In this document: positions 1 through 6,870 of the stretch, piece by piece | Position numbering within the stretch: the stretch's first letter is position 1 | Layout: each line of letters starts with the position of its first letter | Source of the DNA: an uncultured Bacteroidia bacterium | Lineage (GTDB): Bacteria; Bacteroidota; Bacteroidia; J057; CALLMJ01 | DNA length: 43,751 nucleotides | NCBI GenBank assembly: GCA_938006875.1 | Contig: CALLMJ010000117.1 | Span: 1-43,751, forward strand | Direction of reading: 5' to 3' | The notes under the pieces: generated by a model | What the model saw: only the letters and a program-made list of their open reading frames with translations | Databases searched by the model: none | Told to the model about the DNA's origin: nothing | Program-made: the position numbers and the translations under genes

Positions 1-128
1 TCTTGTGGTTTAAATTCTATTTTTTCGATGTTTTCATCTAAAAGAGTACTAATAAAAAACTTAGCAACTCTTTCATTTTCCATTAATCTTTTAAATACTA
101 CGTCATAAATCGGATTAGCAATAACCAT
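1..128 (-). CDS. Rpn/PD-(D/E)XK nuclease-like protein, N-terminal part only
   Basis: Reading the minus strand from an ATG at 128 gives 42 open codons running off the left edge, beginning MVIANPIYDVVFKRLMENE. This opening (ANPIYDVVFKxLM) resembles the start of a family common in Bacteroidota, annotated as Rpn-family or PD-(D/E)XK nuclease/putative transposase proteins. The catalytic residues of that family would lie beyond the window, so activity cannot be judged. A -7 box (TATTTTTG on the minus strand, 133-140) ends only 4 nt before the ATG and supports this start. The ORF track omits it because it is incomplete. The family assignment is from memory of the N-terminal sequence. Confidence 0.6.
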   Translation of the reverse strand, partial: MVIANPIYDVVFKRLMENERVAKFFISTLLDENIEKIEFKPQ

Positions 129-132
129 AACG

Positions 133-140
133 CAAAAATA
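133..140 (-). promoter_or_regulatory. -7 promoter box of the left-edge gene
   Basis: TATTTTTG on the minus strand fits the Bacteroidota consensus TAnnTTTG and lies 4 nt upstream of the ATG at 128. No clear -33 TTTG is seen. The transcript would be nearly leaderless. Confidence 0.45.
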
Positions 141-280
141 AGGGAAATTTCGTAACTTTATACCTTAACACACTTAGCACATTTTCAATAAACTCAACAA
201 AAAAAACTAAAAATTTATTCTTTATCATTGCATAATTCACAATGTTATTAAACCCTAAAAATAAACTTTGAAAAAAAATA

Positions 281-311
281 TTGAAATTTTAAGAATTATA
301 ATTTAAATTTG
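281..311 (+). promoter_or_regulatory. Promoter of the lipoprotein/methyltransferase pair
   Basis: TTG at 281-283, a 20-bp spacer and TAAATTTG at 304-311 match the Bacteroidota primary-sigma consensus (TTTG-N19/20-TAnnTTTG). The ATG of the lipoprotein gene follows 27 nt later. Confidence 0.6.
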
Positions 312-338
312 CGTGTTTAATAAGTTAAAAAGGATTGT

Positions 339-854
339 ATGAAAATTTGGCTGTCCATTTTGATATTAATTCTTGCTCTTGGATGCCAGAAACCCAAAAA
401 AGTGGTTCTCAATGATGATGACCCTATTTATACTGTTGATAATCAAGGTAATATTTTTGTTGAAAATAATGATTCCATTAATTTAACTTCTATTTCTGAT
501 AATCAAGCCAAAACTCAAATATCGTTTCAAACGAATCGTCTAATTATCAACTTTAACAATGGTTCTTCATTAATTTTTAAACCTTGTGAAAATTTGTGTA
601 ATGAATGGGAATTAGAAAAAAATATAGATATTTGCCAAGAAGAATATTTTTTAGCTGCAATTTGTAAGGATGAAGATAATAGTAGTATTATTTGTTCTAA
701 TGATACTGTTTTTTGGGAATTTAATATTCAGTTGACTCATAATAAAGAAGGTGTGGATAGTACGCAGTTAAAAATCAAAAAGCTTAAAAATCAAAAAAAG
801 TCGTTACAGGGTAAAATGGTCTTAGAAAACGCGGAAAAGAAATCTATCTTTTAA
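339..854 (+). CDS. Small lipoprotein of unknown function
   Basis: The 171-residue product starts with a lipoprotein signal: two N-terminal residues including one Lys, a hydrophobic core, then the lipobox LALGC with the lipidated Cys at residue 16. The mature part is Asn/Asp/Lys-rich and contains four further Cys (around residues 80-120: ...CENLCNEW..., CQEEYFLAAICK, IICS), which could form disulfides in the periplasm. No family was recognised. A promoter sits just upstream, and the RNA methyltransferase gene starts 9 nt after its stop, so the two are probably cotranscribed. The ATG start is supported by the complete signal peptide. Confidence 0.7.
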   Translation: MKIWLSILILILALGCQKPKKVVLNDDDPIYTVDNQGNIFVENNDSINLTSISDNQAKTQISFQTNRLIINFNNGSSLIFKPCENLCNEWELEKNIDICQEEYFLAAICKDEDNSSIICSNDTVFWEFNIQLTHNKEGVDSTQLKIKKLKNQKKSLQGKMVLENAEKKSIF

Positions 855-863
855 CCTTTTCAT

Positions 864-2063
864 TTGAAAACCAAAGAAATTAAATTATTTCCTAATTTAG
901 CAAAAAGTATAACGGAAGTTTTGTTTTCTGTATTTTCAGAAAATAAAAAAGCTGATAAAGTTATTGAATATCAATTTAAAAATCATAAAAAATGGGGTTC
1001 TAGAGATAGAGCTACCATTGCGGAAATTAGTTATGAAATTATACGTCATTGGCGTTGGCTTTGGTATCTTAATCAAAAAGAAATACAGCTTTCTACCAAA
1101 AATTTATTTCAAATTATAGGTACATATCTTCATTGGCGTGGTGAATTCATTCCAGAATGGCTAAACTATGAACCGGTTCAGCCAGTTGCCCGTGAAAATT
1201 TATCCTTAGCTATTGCAGAATCTTATCCCGATGAGTTTTTTAATTTAATGTACCAAGAAATTGGTAACCAATGGAATATAGAAGCCCATACATTAAATAT
1301 GCCCGCAAAAGTTGTTATGAGAGTAAATACTTTGAAAATTACTAAAAAAGATTTGCAAGAATTACTTTTGCAAAATAATATGTCTACAACTTCAATTGAT
1401 AATTATAAAGATGCTTTAATATTAGAAAATCGTTTGAATATATTTCAAAATGAATATTTTCAAAAAGGTTACTTTGAAATACAAGATGCTAATTCACAGA
1501 AAGTTGCAGAATTTTGTGACGTAAAATCGGGAATGCGAGTTATTGATGGGTGTGCAGGAGCTGGTGGAAAAACTTTACATTTATCTGCTTTAATGAAAAA
1601 TAAAGGCATAATTATTGCTATTGACGTAGAAGACTATAAACTTAAAGAACTCAACAAAAGAAAAATACGTGCTGGTGCAGATAATATTGAAATCCGTTTA
1701 ATTCAAAAAAATACAATTAAAAATTTAAAACATTCTGCAGATAGAGTACTCTTAGATGTACCTTGTTCAGGTACAGGTGTATTAAGAAGAAATCCTGATG
1801 CAAAATGGAAAATTGATAAAACTTTTATTCAAGAAAACCAAAAAAAACAACAATTTATCCTCAATAATTACTCCGAAATGACTAAAATTGGTGGGAAATT
1901 AATTTATTCTACTTGTAGTATTCTACCTTCTGAAAATGAAAAACAAATTGAAAGTTTTTTAATCCAACACCCTAATTTTGAATTAGAAGACCAAAAAACG
2001 CTCTATCCCTCAAAAACTGGATTTGATGGTTTTTTTATGGCAAGAATGATTAGAAAATATTAA
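864..2063 (+). CDS. RsmB/NOP-family RNA (cytosine-5-)methyltransferase
   Basis: This 399-residue protein has the architecture of Bacteroidota NOL1/NOP2/Sun (RsmB-like) methyltransferases. The N-terminal NusB-like/antitermination region carries KWGSRDRATIAEISYEIIR (about residues 43-62). The C-terminal Rossmann domain has the SAM-binding motif VIDGCAGAGGKT (about 227-238), the first catalytic Cys in DVPCSGTGVLRRNPD (about 298-312) and the second in YSTCSILPSENE (about 350-361). It should methylate a cytosine in rRNA (or tRNA) at C5. Start: TTG at 864 is the only usable start near the conserved N terminus, 9 nt after the lipoprotein stop. The exact target base is not shown by sequence. Confidence 0.88.
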   Translation: MKTKEIKLFPNLAKSITEVLFSVFSENKKADKVIEYQFKNHKKWGSRDRATIAEISYEIIRHWRWLWYLNQKEIQLSTKNLFQIIGTYLHWRGEFIPEWLNYEPVQPVARENLSLAIAESYPDEFFNLMYQEIGNQWNIEAHTLNMPAKVVMRVNTLKITKKDLQELLLQNNMSTTSIDNYKDALILENRLNIFQNEYFQKGYFEIQDANSQKVAEFCDVKSGMRVIDGCAGAGGKTLHLSALMKNKGIIIAIDVEDYKLKELNKRKIRAGADNIEIRLIQKNTIKNLKHSADRVLLDVPCSGTGVLRRNPDAKWKIDKTFIQENQKKQQFILNNYSEMTKIGGKLIYSTCSILPSENEKQIESFLIQHPNFELEDQKTLYPSKTGFDGFFMARMIRKY

Positions 2064-2100
2064 AAACTAATTTATAGATTTTTTTTAAAATAGATAATTT

Positions 2101-2289
2101 GGACGTGTCCCTTCGTTGCGCTACGGGTCAAGTTGGTTACGTTTACACTGATCTTACTGAAGTGGGTTTCACTTCGTTTCAGCATTTCGGGGAACTCAAT
2201 ATATCACAATCTTTTGCCTGTTCATACCTCTCAGCCAAAGGCAGTACCACTTCATGGTCAATGAGTATTATCGTACGCATCCCTCACGC
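2101..2289 (+). repeat. Family-1 dispersed repeat, copy 1 (intergenic, 189 bp)
   Basis: This G+C-rich block stands out from its surroundings. Its 5' end GGACGTGTCCCTT...ACGGGTC and 3' end CAAAGGCAGT...CGCATCCCTCACGC closely match the reverse complement of 30279-30400 (GGGCGTGTCCCTT...GCGGGTC and CAAAGGCAGT...CGCATCCCTCACGC). The interior differs in length and sequence. The termini form a short inverted repeat (GCGTG/CACGC, with one mismatch in this copy). Repeats with this kind of end occur in many Bacteroidota genomes; their function is unknown to me. Confidence 0.8.
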
Positions 2290-2304
2290 ATCATAAACAC
2301 CGTG

Positions 2305-2369
2305 TGTTTTCGTAAAACTTAAATAATCACCCACAAAAAAACAACTATCACCAAATCATCAGAACTTTG
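2305..2369 (-). pseudogene. Decayed duplicate of the folC 3' end (direct repeat, left copy)
   Basis: This segment aligns in the same orientation with 4276-4349, the last codons of folC. By hand about 51 of 57 aligned bases from 2313 onward are identical, with one 10-nt deletion and one extra base that both shift the frame. It is therefore a non-coding remnant of the FolC C terminus (SSDDLVIVCG...GDFLSF in the intact copy). Together the two copies bracket the DUF389 gene. Confidence 0.75.
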
Positions 2370-2520
2370 TTTTTATCATAGTAAAAAGCGTTTGTATGTA
2401 TTAAGTAAAAATTTAAGAAGTTTTCTGTCTATAACTGATTAAACTATTGTCATATACAGCAACAAAACGTTATAAAATCATAAAATAATGTTTATCAGCA
2501 GAACTTTTAACAATATTTTC

Positions 2521-2528
2521 TATATTTG
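2521..2528 (+). promoter_or_regulatory. Possible -7 box upstream of the DUF389 gene
   Basis: TATATTTG fits TAnnTTTG. A matching -33 element is not clear. If used, the transcript has a leader of about 145 nt to the small ORF at 2680, or about 330 nt to the DUF389 gene, and includes the 2585-2610 hairpin. Confidence 0.4.
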
Positions 2529-2584
2529 TACAATGAATTTTATTGACATAAAATTTTTACTAATCATTTATGTAGCAAAAGCGA

Positions 2585-2610
2585 TTAAAGCATTTCAATG
2601 AGTGCTTTAA
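2585..2610 (+). repeat. 8-bp inverted repeat in the DUF389 leader
   Basis: TTAAAGCA and TGCTTTAA form a perfect 8-bp stem around a 10-nt loop. There is no following T-run, so it is not a standard terminator. It could be an operator or an mRNA hairpin. Confidence 0.4.
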
Positions 2611-2679
2611 ACCACCAATAAGAACAAACCGTTAATTACAATTTTCAGAATTACATAAATACATTTAATAAACAAACTT

Positions 2680-2868
2680 ATGACTTCATTAAAATTAGAT
2701 ATAGGCAATACCAAAGAAATTTTTTCGGTAGACTCCGAAACAGCGTTTGATTTATCTTTTGTGGAAGATGGAATTTTTTGCGGGTTTTTCTTTACTATAT
2801 ATACTAAAAACAATAAAAAACAAACATTGCCCAAGATTAAAAAATTAAGAAACAAAAATATTCAATGA
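2680..2868 (+). CDS. Doubtful 62-residue ORF overlapping the DUF389 start
   Basis: An ATG ORF lies directly before the DUF389 gene and shares an ATGA stop/start overlap with it (2865-2868), the arrangement typical of translational coupling. The product (MTSLKLDIGNTKEIFSV...) has no signal peptide or recognised domain, and its last third is Lys/Asn-rich. An opposite-strand ORF of 82 codons covers the same DNA, so the region is open in both directions and coding status is uncertain. It could be a genuine small coupled protein or only the upstream leader. Confidence 0.3.
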   Translation: MTSLKLDIGNTKEIFSVDSETAFDLSFVEDGIFCGFFFTIYTKNNKKQTLPKIKKLRNKNIQ

Positions 2869-4166
2869 ATACACTAGATAGTTTTTTTGAATTTATCAAT
2901 CTTCATAATGGCGAAGAACAAAAACATAAAGTTTTAGAATCAGTAAAAAATAATGTATCATTTCGAGGCTCAAACCTTTGGATTTTAGCTTGTGCTATTG
3001 TAATTGCATCGGTTGGATTAAATGTAAACTCAACGGCTGTAATTATTGGTGCAATGCTTATTTCACCACTAATGGGTCCAATTGTTGGAGCAGGTTTTGC
3101 ATTGGCTATTTACGATTTTAATTTACTAAAAAAATCAGGGAAAAATTTGCTTATTGCTACGGTTGTTAGTTTAATAGTTGCGACCATTTATTTTTTTATT
3201 AGTCCATTCAAAGAAACGCAATCAGAATTATTAGCCAGAACCACTCCCAATATTTATGATGTAGTCATTGCATTTTTTGGTGGTTTAGTAGGTGCTATTG
3301 CATTGACAAGAGTTGAAAAAGGAAATCCAATACCCGGAGTAGCAATAGCAACTGCATTGATGCCGCCACTTTGTACAGCGGGTTATGGTTTGGCTACTTC
3401 AAATTTTTCATATTTTTTCGGAGCATTTTACTTATATACAATTAATTGCTTTTTTATTTGTGTTTCAACTTTTTTTATTGTTAAATATTTAAGATATGAA
3501 CCCGTTAAAATATTAAATAATAAGTTTGAAAAACAAATCAGAGTTGGAATTTCTATTCTAATATTAGTTATGATTATACCGAGTTTTTATATGGCTTATA
3601 ATCTTTTTCAAGAAAAAAAATATACTCAAAACGTTGACCGATTTATTACTAACGAATTTATCAATAATTCCTATACTTTAATTTATAAAGAAATAAAATT
3701 TAATTCAAAACCTAGGAAAATAGAACTTGCATTTTTAACAAAAAAATTTTCAGATGAAGAACTGAAATTGTTAAATCAAAAACTTGAACTATACGATATT
3801 ACGAATACAGAACTTAATATTAAACAAGATACCAAAGATATAAAAAGTGAAATTTTGAATGAATTAAATAATCAAAATAAAATTTTATCTGAAAAAGATT
3901 TTTTAATTAACAATCTTCAAAATGAACTCAAAAAATATAAGTTTGATAATTCTGAAATTCATCAAGAATTAAAAATATTATTTCCAGAACTCAAAAATGT
4001 ATCTTTTGGAAAACATTTACTAATTCAAAATACTGATAGTACAAAAATTTTAACTGTTTTTCTATATCAAATTGACAAACCCAACCAAAAAATTGATAGA
4101 TATAAATTAGAGGAATGGTTAAAACAAAAATTCAAGACAACCGATATAAAAATTATACAACAGTAA
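2865..4166 (+). CDS. DUF389 (TIGR00341-like) integral membrane protein
   Basis: The 433-residue protein has the DUF389 signature near its N terminus: the conserved VNSTAVIIGAMLISPLMGPI block (about residues 53-72), then further hydrophobic helices including AIALTRVEKGNPIPGVAIAT and ALMPPLCTAGYGLA. Helices continue to about residue 250. The C-terminal 180 residues are hydrophilic with a coiled-coil-like stretch (EILNELNNQNKILSEKDFLI). The function of the family is unknown; a transport role is often guessed. The gene is alone between two direct repeats derived from the folC 3' end and converges on folC, which suggests late insertion at this site. Confidence 0.85.
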   Translation: MNTLDSFFEFINLHNGEEQKHKVLESVKNNVSFRGSNLWILACAIVIASVGLNVNSTAVIIGAMLISPLMGPIVGAGFALAIYDFNLLKKSGKNLLIATVVSLIVATIYFFISPFKETQSELLARTTPNIYDVVIAFFGGLVGAIALTRVEKGNPIPGVAIATALMPPLCTAGYGLATSNFSYFFGAFYLYTINCFFICVSTFFIVKYLRYEPVKILNNKFEKQIRVGISILILVMIIPSFYMAYNLFQEKKYTQNVDRFITNEFINNSYTLIYKEIKFNSKPRKIELAFLTKKFSDEELKLLNQKLELYDITNTELNIKQDTKDIKSEILNELNNQNKILSEKDFLINNLQNELKKYKFDNSEIHQELKILFPELKNVSFGKHLLIQNTDSTKILTVFLYQIDKPNQKIDRYKLEEWLKQKFKTTDIKIIQQ

Positions 4167-4268
4167 TTGAAATAAAACCATTTATTAATAAACTAAAATT
4201 TTGGAGGGATTTCATCCATTCATTTGTAATAATCTTGAATATTGCCACGCAAGTAATAACTTATGTTT

Positions 4269-5567
4269 TTACTCATGTTTTATAAAACTTAAAAAATCAC
4301 CTACTAGAAAGCAACTACCACAAACTATCACTAAATCATCAGAACTTTGCGATTTTAAAGTACCAAAAATTTCTTCAAAATTTGAAAAATGATTACCCTT
4401 CAATCCTAATTCATGAGCTTTATTTTTTAACACTTCAGAATTTAAAGCCCTTTCCACTTGTGGTTGAGTAAAATAATAGTGGGATTTCTTTGGAAATAAA
4501 GTTAAAATCTGTTCAATATCCTTATCATTAACAAAACCGACTATAAAATGTAAGTTCTCTTTTGGTAAATCACGGAAGTAATCCATTAAATGCGAAATAC
4601 CAGCAATATTATGCCCAACGTCTAATAGAATATTCAAACCATTAAAATGTAAAAACTCCATTCTTCCTCTTAAACACGAAAGTTTTTTGGTTTGAGCTAA
4701 TGCCTGATGAATAACATCATTTTGAATTTTAGGGAAAAAATATTTTAGAATCTCAGTAGTTTTCAAAATAGTTTTTAAATTTTTTAATTGGTAATTTCCA
4801 ATCAAGTCAGTTTTATAAATCTTTTGTGTATTTTTATCTTTAAGAATTTGAAATTGAAAATTACTTTCCATGATTTCCCACTCAAAAAAATCTTCGGCAA
4901 AAGTCAAGGGACTATTTTGCTCTTGAGCTTTTTGGATAAAAACAGGGTCAGTTTCAGGGTGGTGCTCTCCAATGATAACAGGAATGTTTTTTTTAATAAT
5001 ACCTGCTTTTTCAGAGGCAATTTTTTGTAAAGTATTTCCTAAAAACATTTGATGGTCATAAGATATATTGGTGATAACTGATAAAAGAGGATTAATAACA
5101 TTAGTTGTATCTAAACGACCTCCCATTCCTACCTCAATAATGGCTATTTCTACGTTTTGTTGTTTAAAATATTCAAAAGCCATAAAAGTAGTAAATTCAA
5201 AAAAACTGGGTTCAACTTGATGGATAATAGATTGGTGTTGATGAACAAAATCCATAATAAATTCATGGGGAGCATTTTTTCCATTTATTCTAATTCGTTC
5301 AACAAAATCTATTAAATGAGGAGAAGTATATAGTCCCACTTTGTAACCTGCATTTTGTAAAATAGCCGCTAAAGCATGACTTACAGAACCTTTACCGTTT
5401 GTTCCACCCACATGAACAGTAAGGTAATTTTTATGGGGTGTTTGAAAATAGTTATCTAATAAAAAAGTTTTTTCTAAGCTGGGTTTAAATGCTGATGAGC
5501 CTATTTTATGATAAGCTGGCGTGAAATGATACAAAAAATCTAATACTTCTTGATAATTTTGAAACAT
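4269..5567 (-). CDS. folC: Folylpolyglutamate synthase / dihydrofolate synthase
   Basis: The 432-residue product is a Mur-ligase-type ATPase that adds glutamate to (dihydro)folate in the cytoplasm. Visible motifs are the P-loop HVGGTNGKGSVSHALA (about residues 51-66), the folate-loop motif SPHLIDFVERIRING (about 81-95) and IIEVGMGGRLDTTNVI (about 143-158). Length is normal for the family. Its ATG lies 6 nt after the stop of the coiled-coil membrane protein gene, so the two form a minus-strand operon read from the promoter at 6042-6073. Its 3' end is duplicated upstream of the DUF389 gene. Confidence 0.95.
   Translation of the reverse strand: MFQNYQEVLDFLYHFTPAYHKIGSSAFKPSLEKTFLLDNYFQTPHKNYLTVHVGGTNGKGSVSHALAAILQNAGYKVGLYTSPHLIDFVERIRINGKNAPHEFIMDFVHQHQSIIHQVEPSFFEFTTFMAFEYFKQQNVEIAIIEVGMGGRLDTTNVINPLLSVITNISYDHQMFLGNTLQKIASEKAGIIKKNIPVIIGEHHPETDPVFIQKAQEQNSPLTFAEDFFEWEIMESNFQFQILKDKNTQKIYKTDLIGNYQLKNLKTILKTTEILKYFFPKIQNDVIHQALAQTKKLSCLRGRMEFLHFNGLNILLDVGHNIAGISHLMDYFRDLPKENLHFIVGFVNDKDIEQILTLFPKKSHYYFTQPQVERALNSEVLKNKAHELGLKGNHFSNFEEIFGTLKSQSSDDLVIVCGSCFLVGDFLSFIKHE
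4276..4349 (-). repeat. folC 3'-end direct repeat, intact right copy
   Basis: These are the last codons of the intact folC, serving as the right-hand partner of the remnant at 2305-2369. The best-conserved block is ATCATCAGAACTTTG, identical in both copies. The position is consistent with a former insertion target at the gene end. Confidence 0.7.
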
Positions 5568-5573
5568 AAAATT

Positions 5574-6035
5574 TCACCAAAGATTGAACTTTTTTAAAAG
5601 TTCTTTAAGGCTGTCGTCATCTTTGGCTTTTTCTTTTAAAACATCAATGACTTGTTGAACTTTGCTAGATTGATTTTTTTGTTGTTCAAGTTGAGATTTT
5701 AGTTCTTCCATTTGGGAAACTATGGGTTTTAAATAAGTTCTTCTATCCCACAAAATAAAACCAATAAGAGTAAAAACAGAACCAAACATAGCAAAAATAG
5801 AAGCCCAGACCAGATCTTCTAAACGTTCAAAGCGTTTTTCCAATTGCTCAAAACGTTTATCAATTTGCTCGAAACGTTTATCAATTTGCTCAAATTTGGC
5901 ATTCATTTGTTCTTCCAAACGAATCAAGCGAATTTTATCAGACAAAGCAAAAGGAACTACCATGTTACTATCTGCTTGTCCGTAAGTATTTAAGGAAAAA
6001 ATGAAAAAAAATACTCTAATAAAAAGCCAACGCAT
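5574..6035 (-). CDS. Signal-peptide, heptad-repeat coiled-coil membrane protein
   Basis: The product (153 residues from the ATG at 6035) has an N-terminal signal sequence ending near TYGQ, a coiled coil built of near-identical heptads (FEQIDKRFEQIDKRFEQLEK), one membrane helix (about WASIFAMFGSVFTLIGFILW) and a second Gln/Lys-rich coiled coil at the C terminus. Similar RFEQIDKRFEQ proteins are common in Bacteroidota and other bacteria, with no known function. The track start at 6044 is a TTG inside the -7 box, so the ATG at 6035 is preferred. It is first gene of an operon with folC. Confidence 0.75.
   Translation of the reverse strand: MRWLFIRVFFFIFSLNTYGQADSNMVVPFALSDKIRLIRLEEQMNAKFEQIDKRFEQIDKRFEQLEKRFERLEDLVWASIFAMFGSVFTLIGFILWDRRTYLKPIVSQMEELKSQLEQQKNQSSKVQQVIDVLKEKAKDDDSLKELLKKFNLW
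5838..5895 (-). repeat. 21-bp tandem repeat encoding coiled-coil heptads
   Basis: The DNA repeats a 21-bp unit (CAAACGTTTATCAATTTGCTC-like on the plus strand) two to three times nearly perfectly. Each unit encodes one heptad FEQIDKR. Copy number could change by slippage without altering the frame. Confidence 0.7.
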
Positions 6036-6041
6036 TCCATG

Positions 6042-6073
6042 CAAATATATCTCCTTTATTCATAAAATACAAA
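6042..6073 (-). promoter_or_regulatory. Promoter of the coiled-coil protein/folC operon
   Basis: On the minus strand TTTG (6073-6070), a 20-bp spacer and TATATTTG (6049-6042) form a complete consensus promoter. The ATG at 6035 starts 6 nt after the box, so the mRNA should be leaderless or nearly so. Confidence 0.7.
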
Positions 6074-6570
6074 TGATTTTGTTTTATTTTTGAATTAAAC
6101 ACTTCTTAATTATTAGAGATTTTGAACAGAATTTTCGTTTAGGCTATAACTAAATGTTTTTAAATTAATTATGTAAGAGATATCGACATTTTGAAACCTA
6201 TTTATAAAGGTTTATAGTTTGATTTATCTAAATGTTGAAAATTTATTTTCTGATGTTTAGTCAGGATTATTTTAAGGATTGGGCATTGAGCAGTCGCAGC
6301 CGTACCTGTGGTCATTGAGTAAGCGTAGCCGTACTTGTGGTCATTGAGTAGGCATAGCCGTACCGAAATGACCATTTTTCGTAGAAAAGCGGTTGTTTCG
6401 GTATGTTCGCTTCACTTATCGAATATATACCTAATGTTTTAAATTAACTTATTAATCGATAACAATTAACTGGTAAACCATTTTTAATGAATTGTTCATA
6501 AACTCAATTAATGCTTAAAATCTATGGAGTAGAACATTAAAATCCAAAATAAAATTTTTTATGAATTGTA
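6074..6570. other. Gene-free stretch with a family-2 repeat
   Basis: About 500 bp of A+T-rich sequence between two minus-strand transcription units. Only the family-2 repeat (6281-6411) is recognisable. The rest shows no ORF with a signal or motif. Confidence 0.7.
6281..6411 (+). repeat. Family-2 dispersed repeat, copy A: three 29-bp units plus a 45-nt hairpin
   Basis: Three tandem units of 29 bp (6281-6309, 6310-6338, 6339-6367; core GGTCATTGAGTAAGCGTAGC) run into a hairpin at 6360-6404. Its 14-nt arms are GTACCGAAATGACC and GGTTGTTTCGGTAT, with a 17-nt loop holding an inner TTTTC/GAAAA stem. The reverse complement of 39755-39853 matches both the unit and the hairpin. The block is markedly richer in G+C than its surroundings. 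Confidence 0.8.
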
Positions 6571-6870
6571 TCAACCTGGTAATAAAGCTATTACAGCTAT
6601 AATAAATGAAACCATAGAAACGTAAATTAATCCAATAGTATTGACTATGTATTTAATTCCTTTTATGAACCAAGAATCTTGAGGTTTTATGGGGAAAAAA
6701 GGTTCAAATAATTTTTCATAGTACTCTTTTCCTTTTTTTTCATAATTTTGGTAATCTTTGACGGTATCGGGTTCCAAAGGTTTTAAGCAGAAATAACATT
6801 CTTCATGTATATTATCTTGATACTCACTCCATTCACCACAATGAGGGCATTTTTTACTGACAAATTTCAT
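6571..6870 (-). CDS. Small zinc-ribbon membrane protein
   Basis: This 99-residue protein carries two Cys pairs near its N terminus (CPHCGEW and CYFC, about residues 8-31) that can form a zinc ribbon. A charged linker follows, then one C-terminal membrane helix (about residues 73-97, VNTIGLIYVSMVSFIIAVIA). Its ATG overlaps the stop of the flavoprotein gene by 4 nt (6867-6870), so it is probably translationally coupled to it. No family is recognised; a membrane-tethered accessory or regulatory factor is possible but unproven. Confidence 0.75.
   Translation of the reverse strand: MKFVSKKCPHCGEWSEYQDNIHEECYFCLKPLEPDTVKDYQNYEKKGKEYYEKLFEPFFPIKPQDSWFIKGIKYIVNTIGLIYVSMVSFIIAVIALLPG

Larger units (their letters stand above)
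2064..2679. other. 616-bp gene-poor stretch: repeat, folC remnant, promoter, hairpin
   Basis: No convincing gene is present. In order it holds an A/T-rich tail after the methyltransferase gene, a G+C-rich family-1 repeat (2101-2289), a decayed direct repeat of the folC 3' end (2305-2369), about 150 bp of featureless A+T-rich sequence, a TATATTTG box (2521-2528) and an 8-bp inverted repeat (2585-2610). The track ORF at 2099-2296 is the repeat itself read through. Confidence 0.8.

Noticed and set aside
2099-2296. 65-codon plus-strand ORF
   Set aside because: It coincides almost exactly with the family-1 repeat. The matching repeat at the other locus is open in the opposite orientation, so openness here reflects G+C-rich composition and not a conserved protein.
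2533-2565. E. coli-like TTGACA with a possible -10 downstream
   Set aside because: The primary sigma factor here is of the Bacteroidota type, and the spacing to a TATAAT-like box is poor.
2607-2855. 82-codon minus-strand ORF with hydrophobic ends
   Set aside because: It starts inside the DUF389 leader/start region, has no promoter or neighbour support and is antisense to the coupled plus-strand ORF. The hydrophobic segments come from A/T-rich DNA.
4201-4392. 63-codon plus-strand ORF
   Set aside because: Antisense shadow of the folC 3' end and adjacent spacer; no motif.
6281-6367. 29-bp tandem units considered as a CRISPR array
   Set aside because: The units are directly adjacent with no spacers, diverge from each other and have no cas genes nearby.
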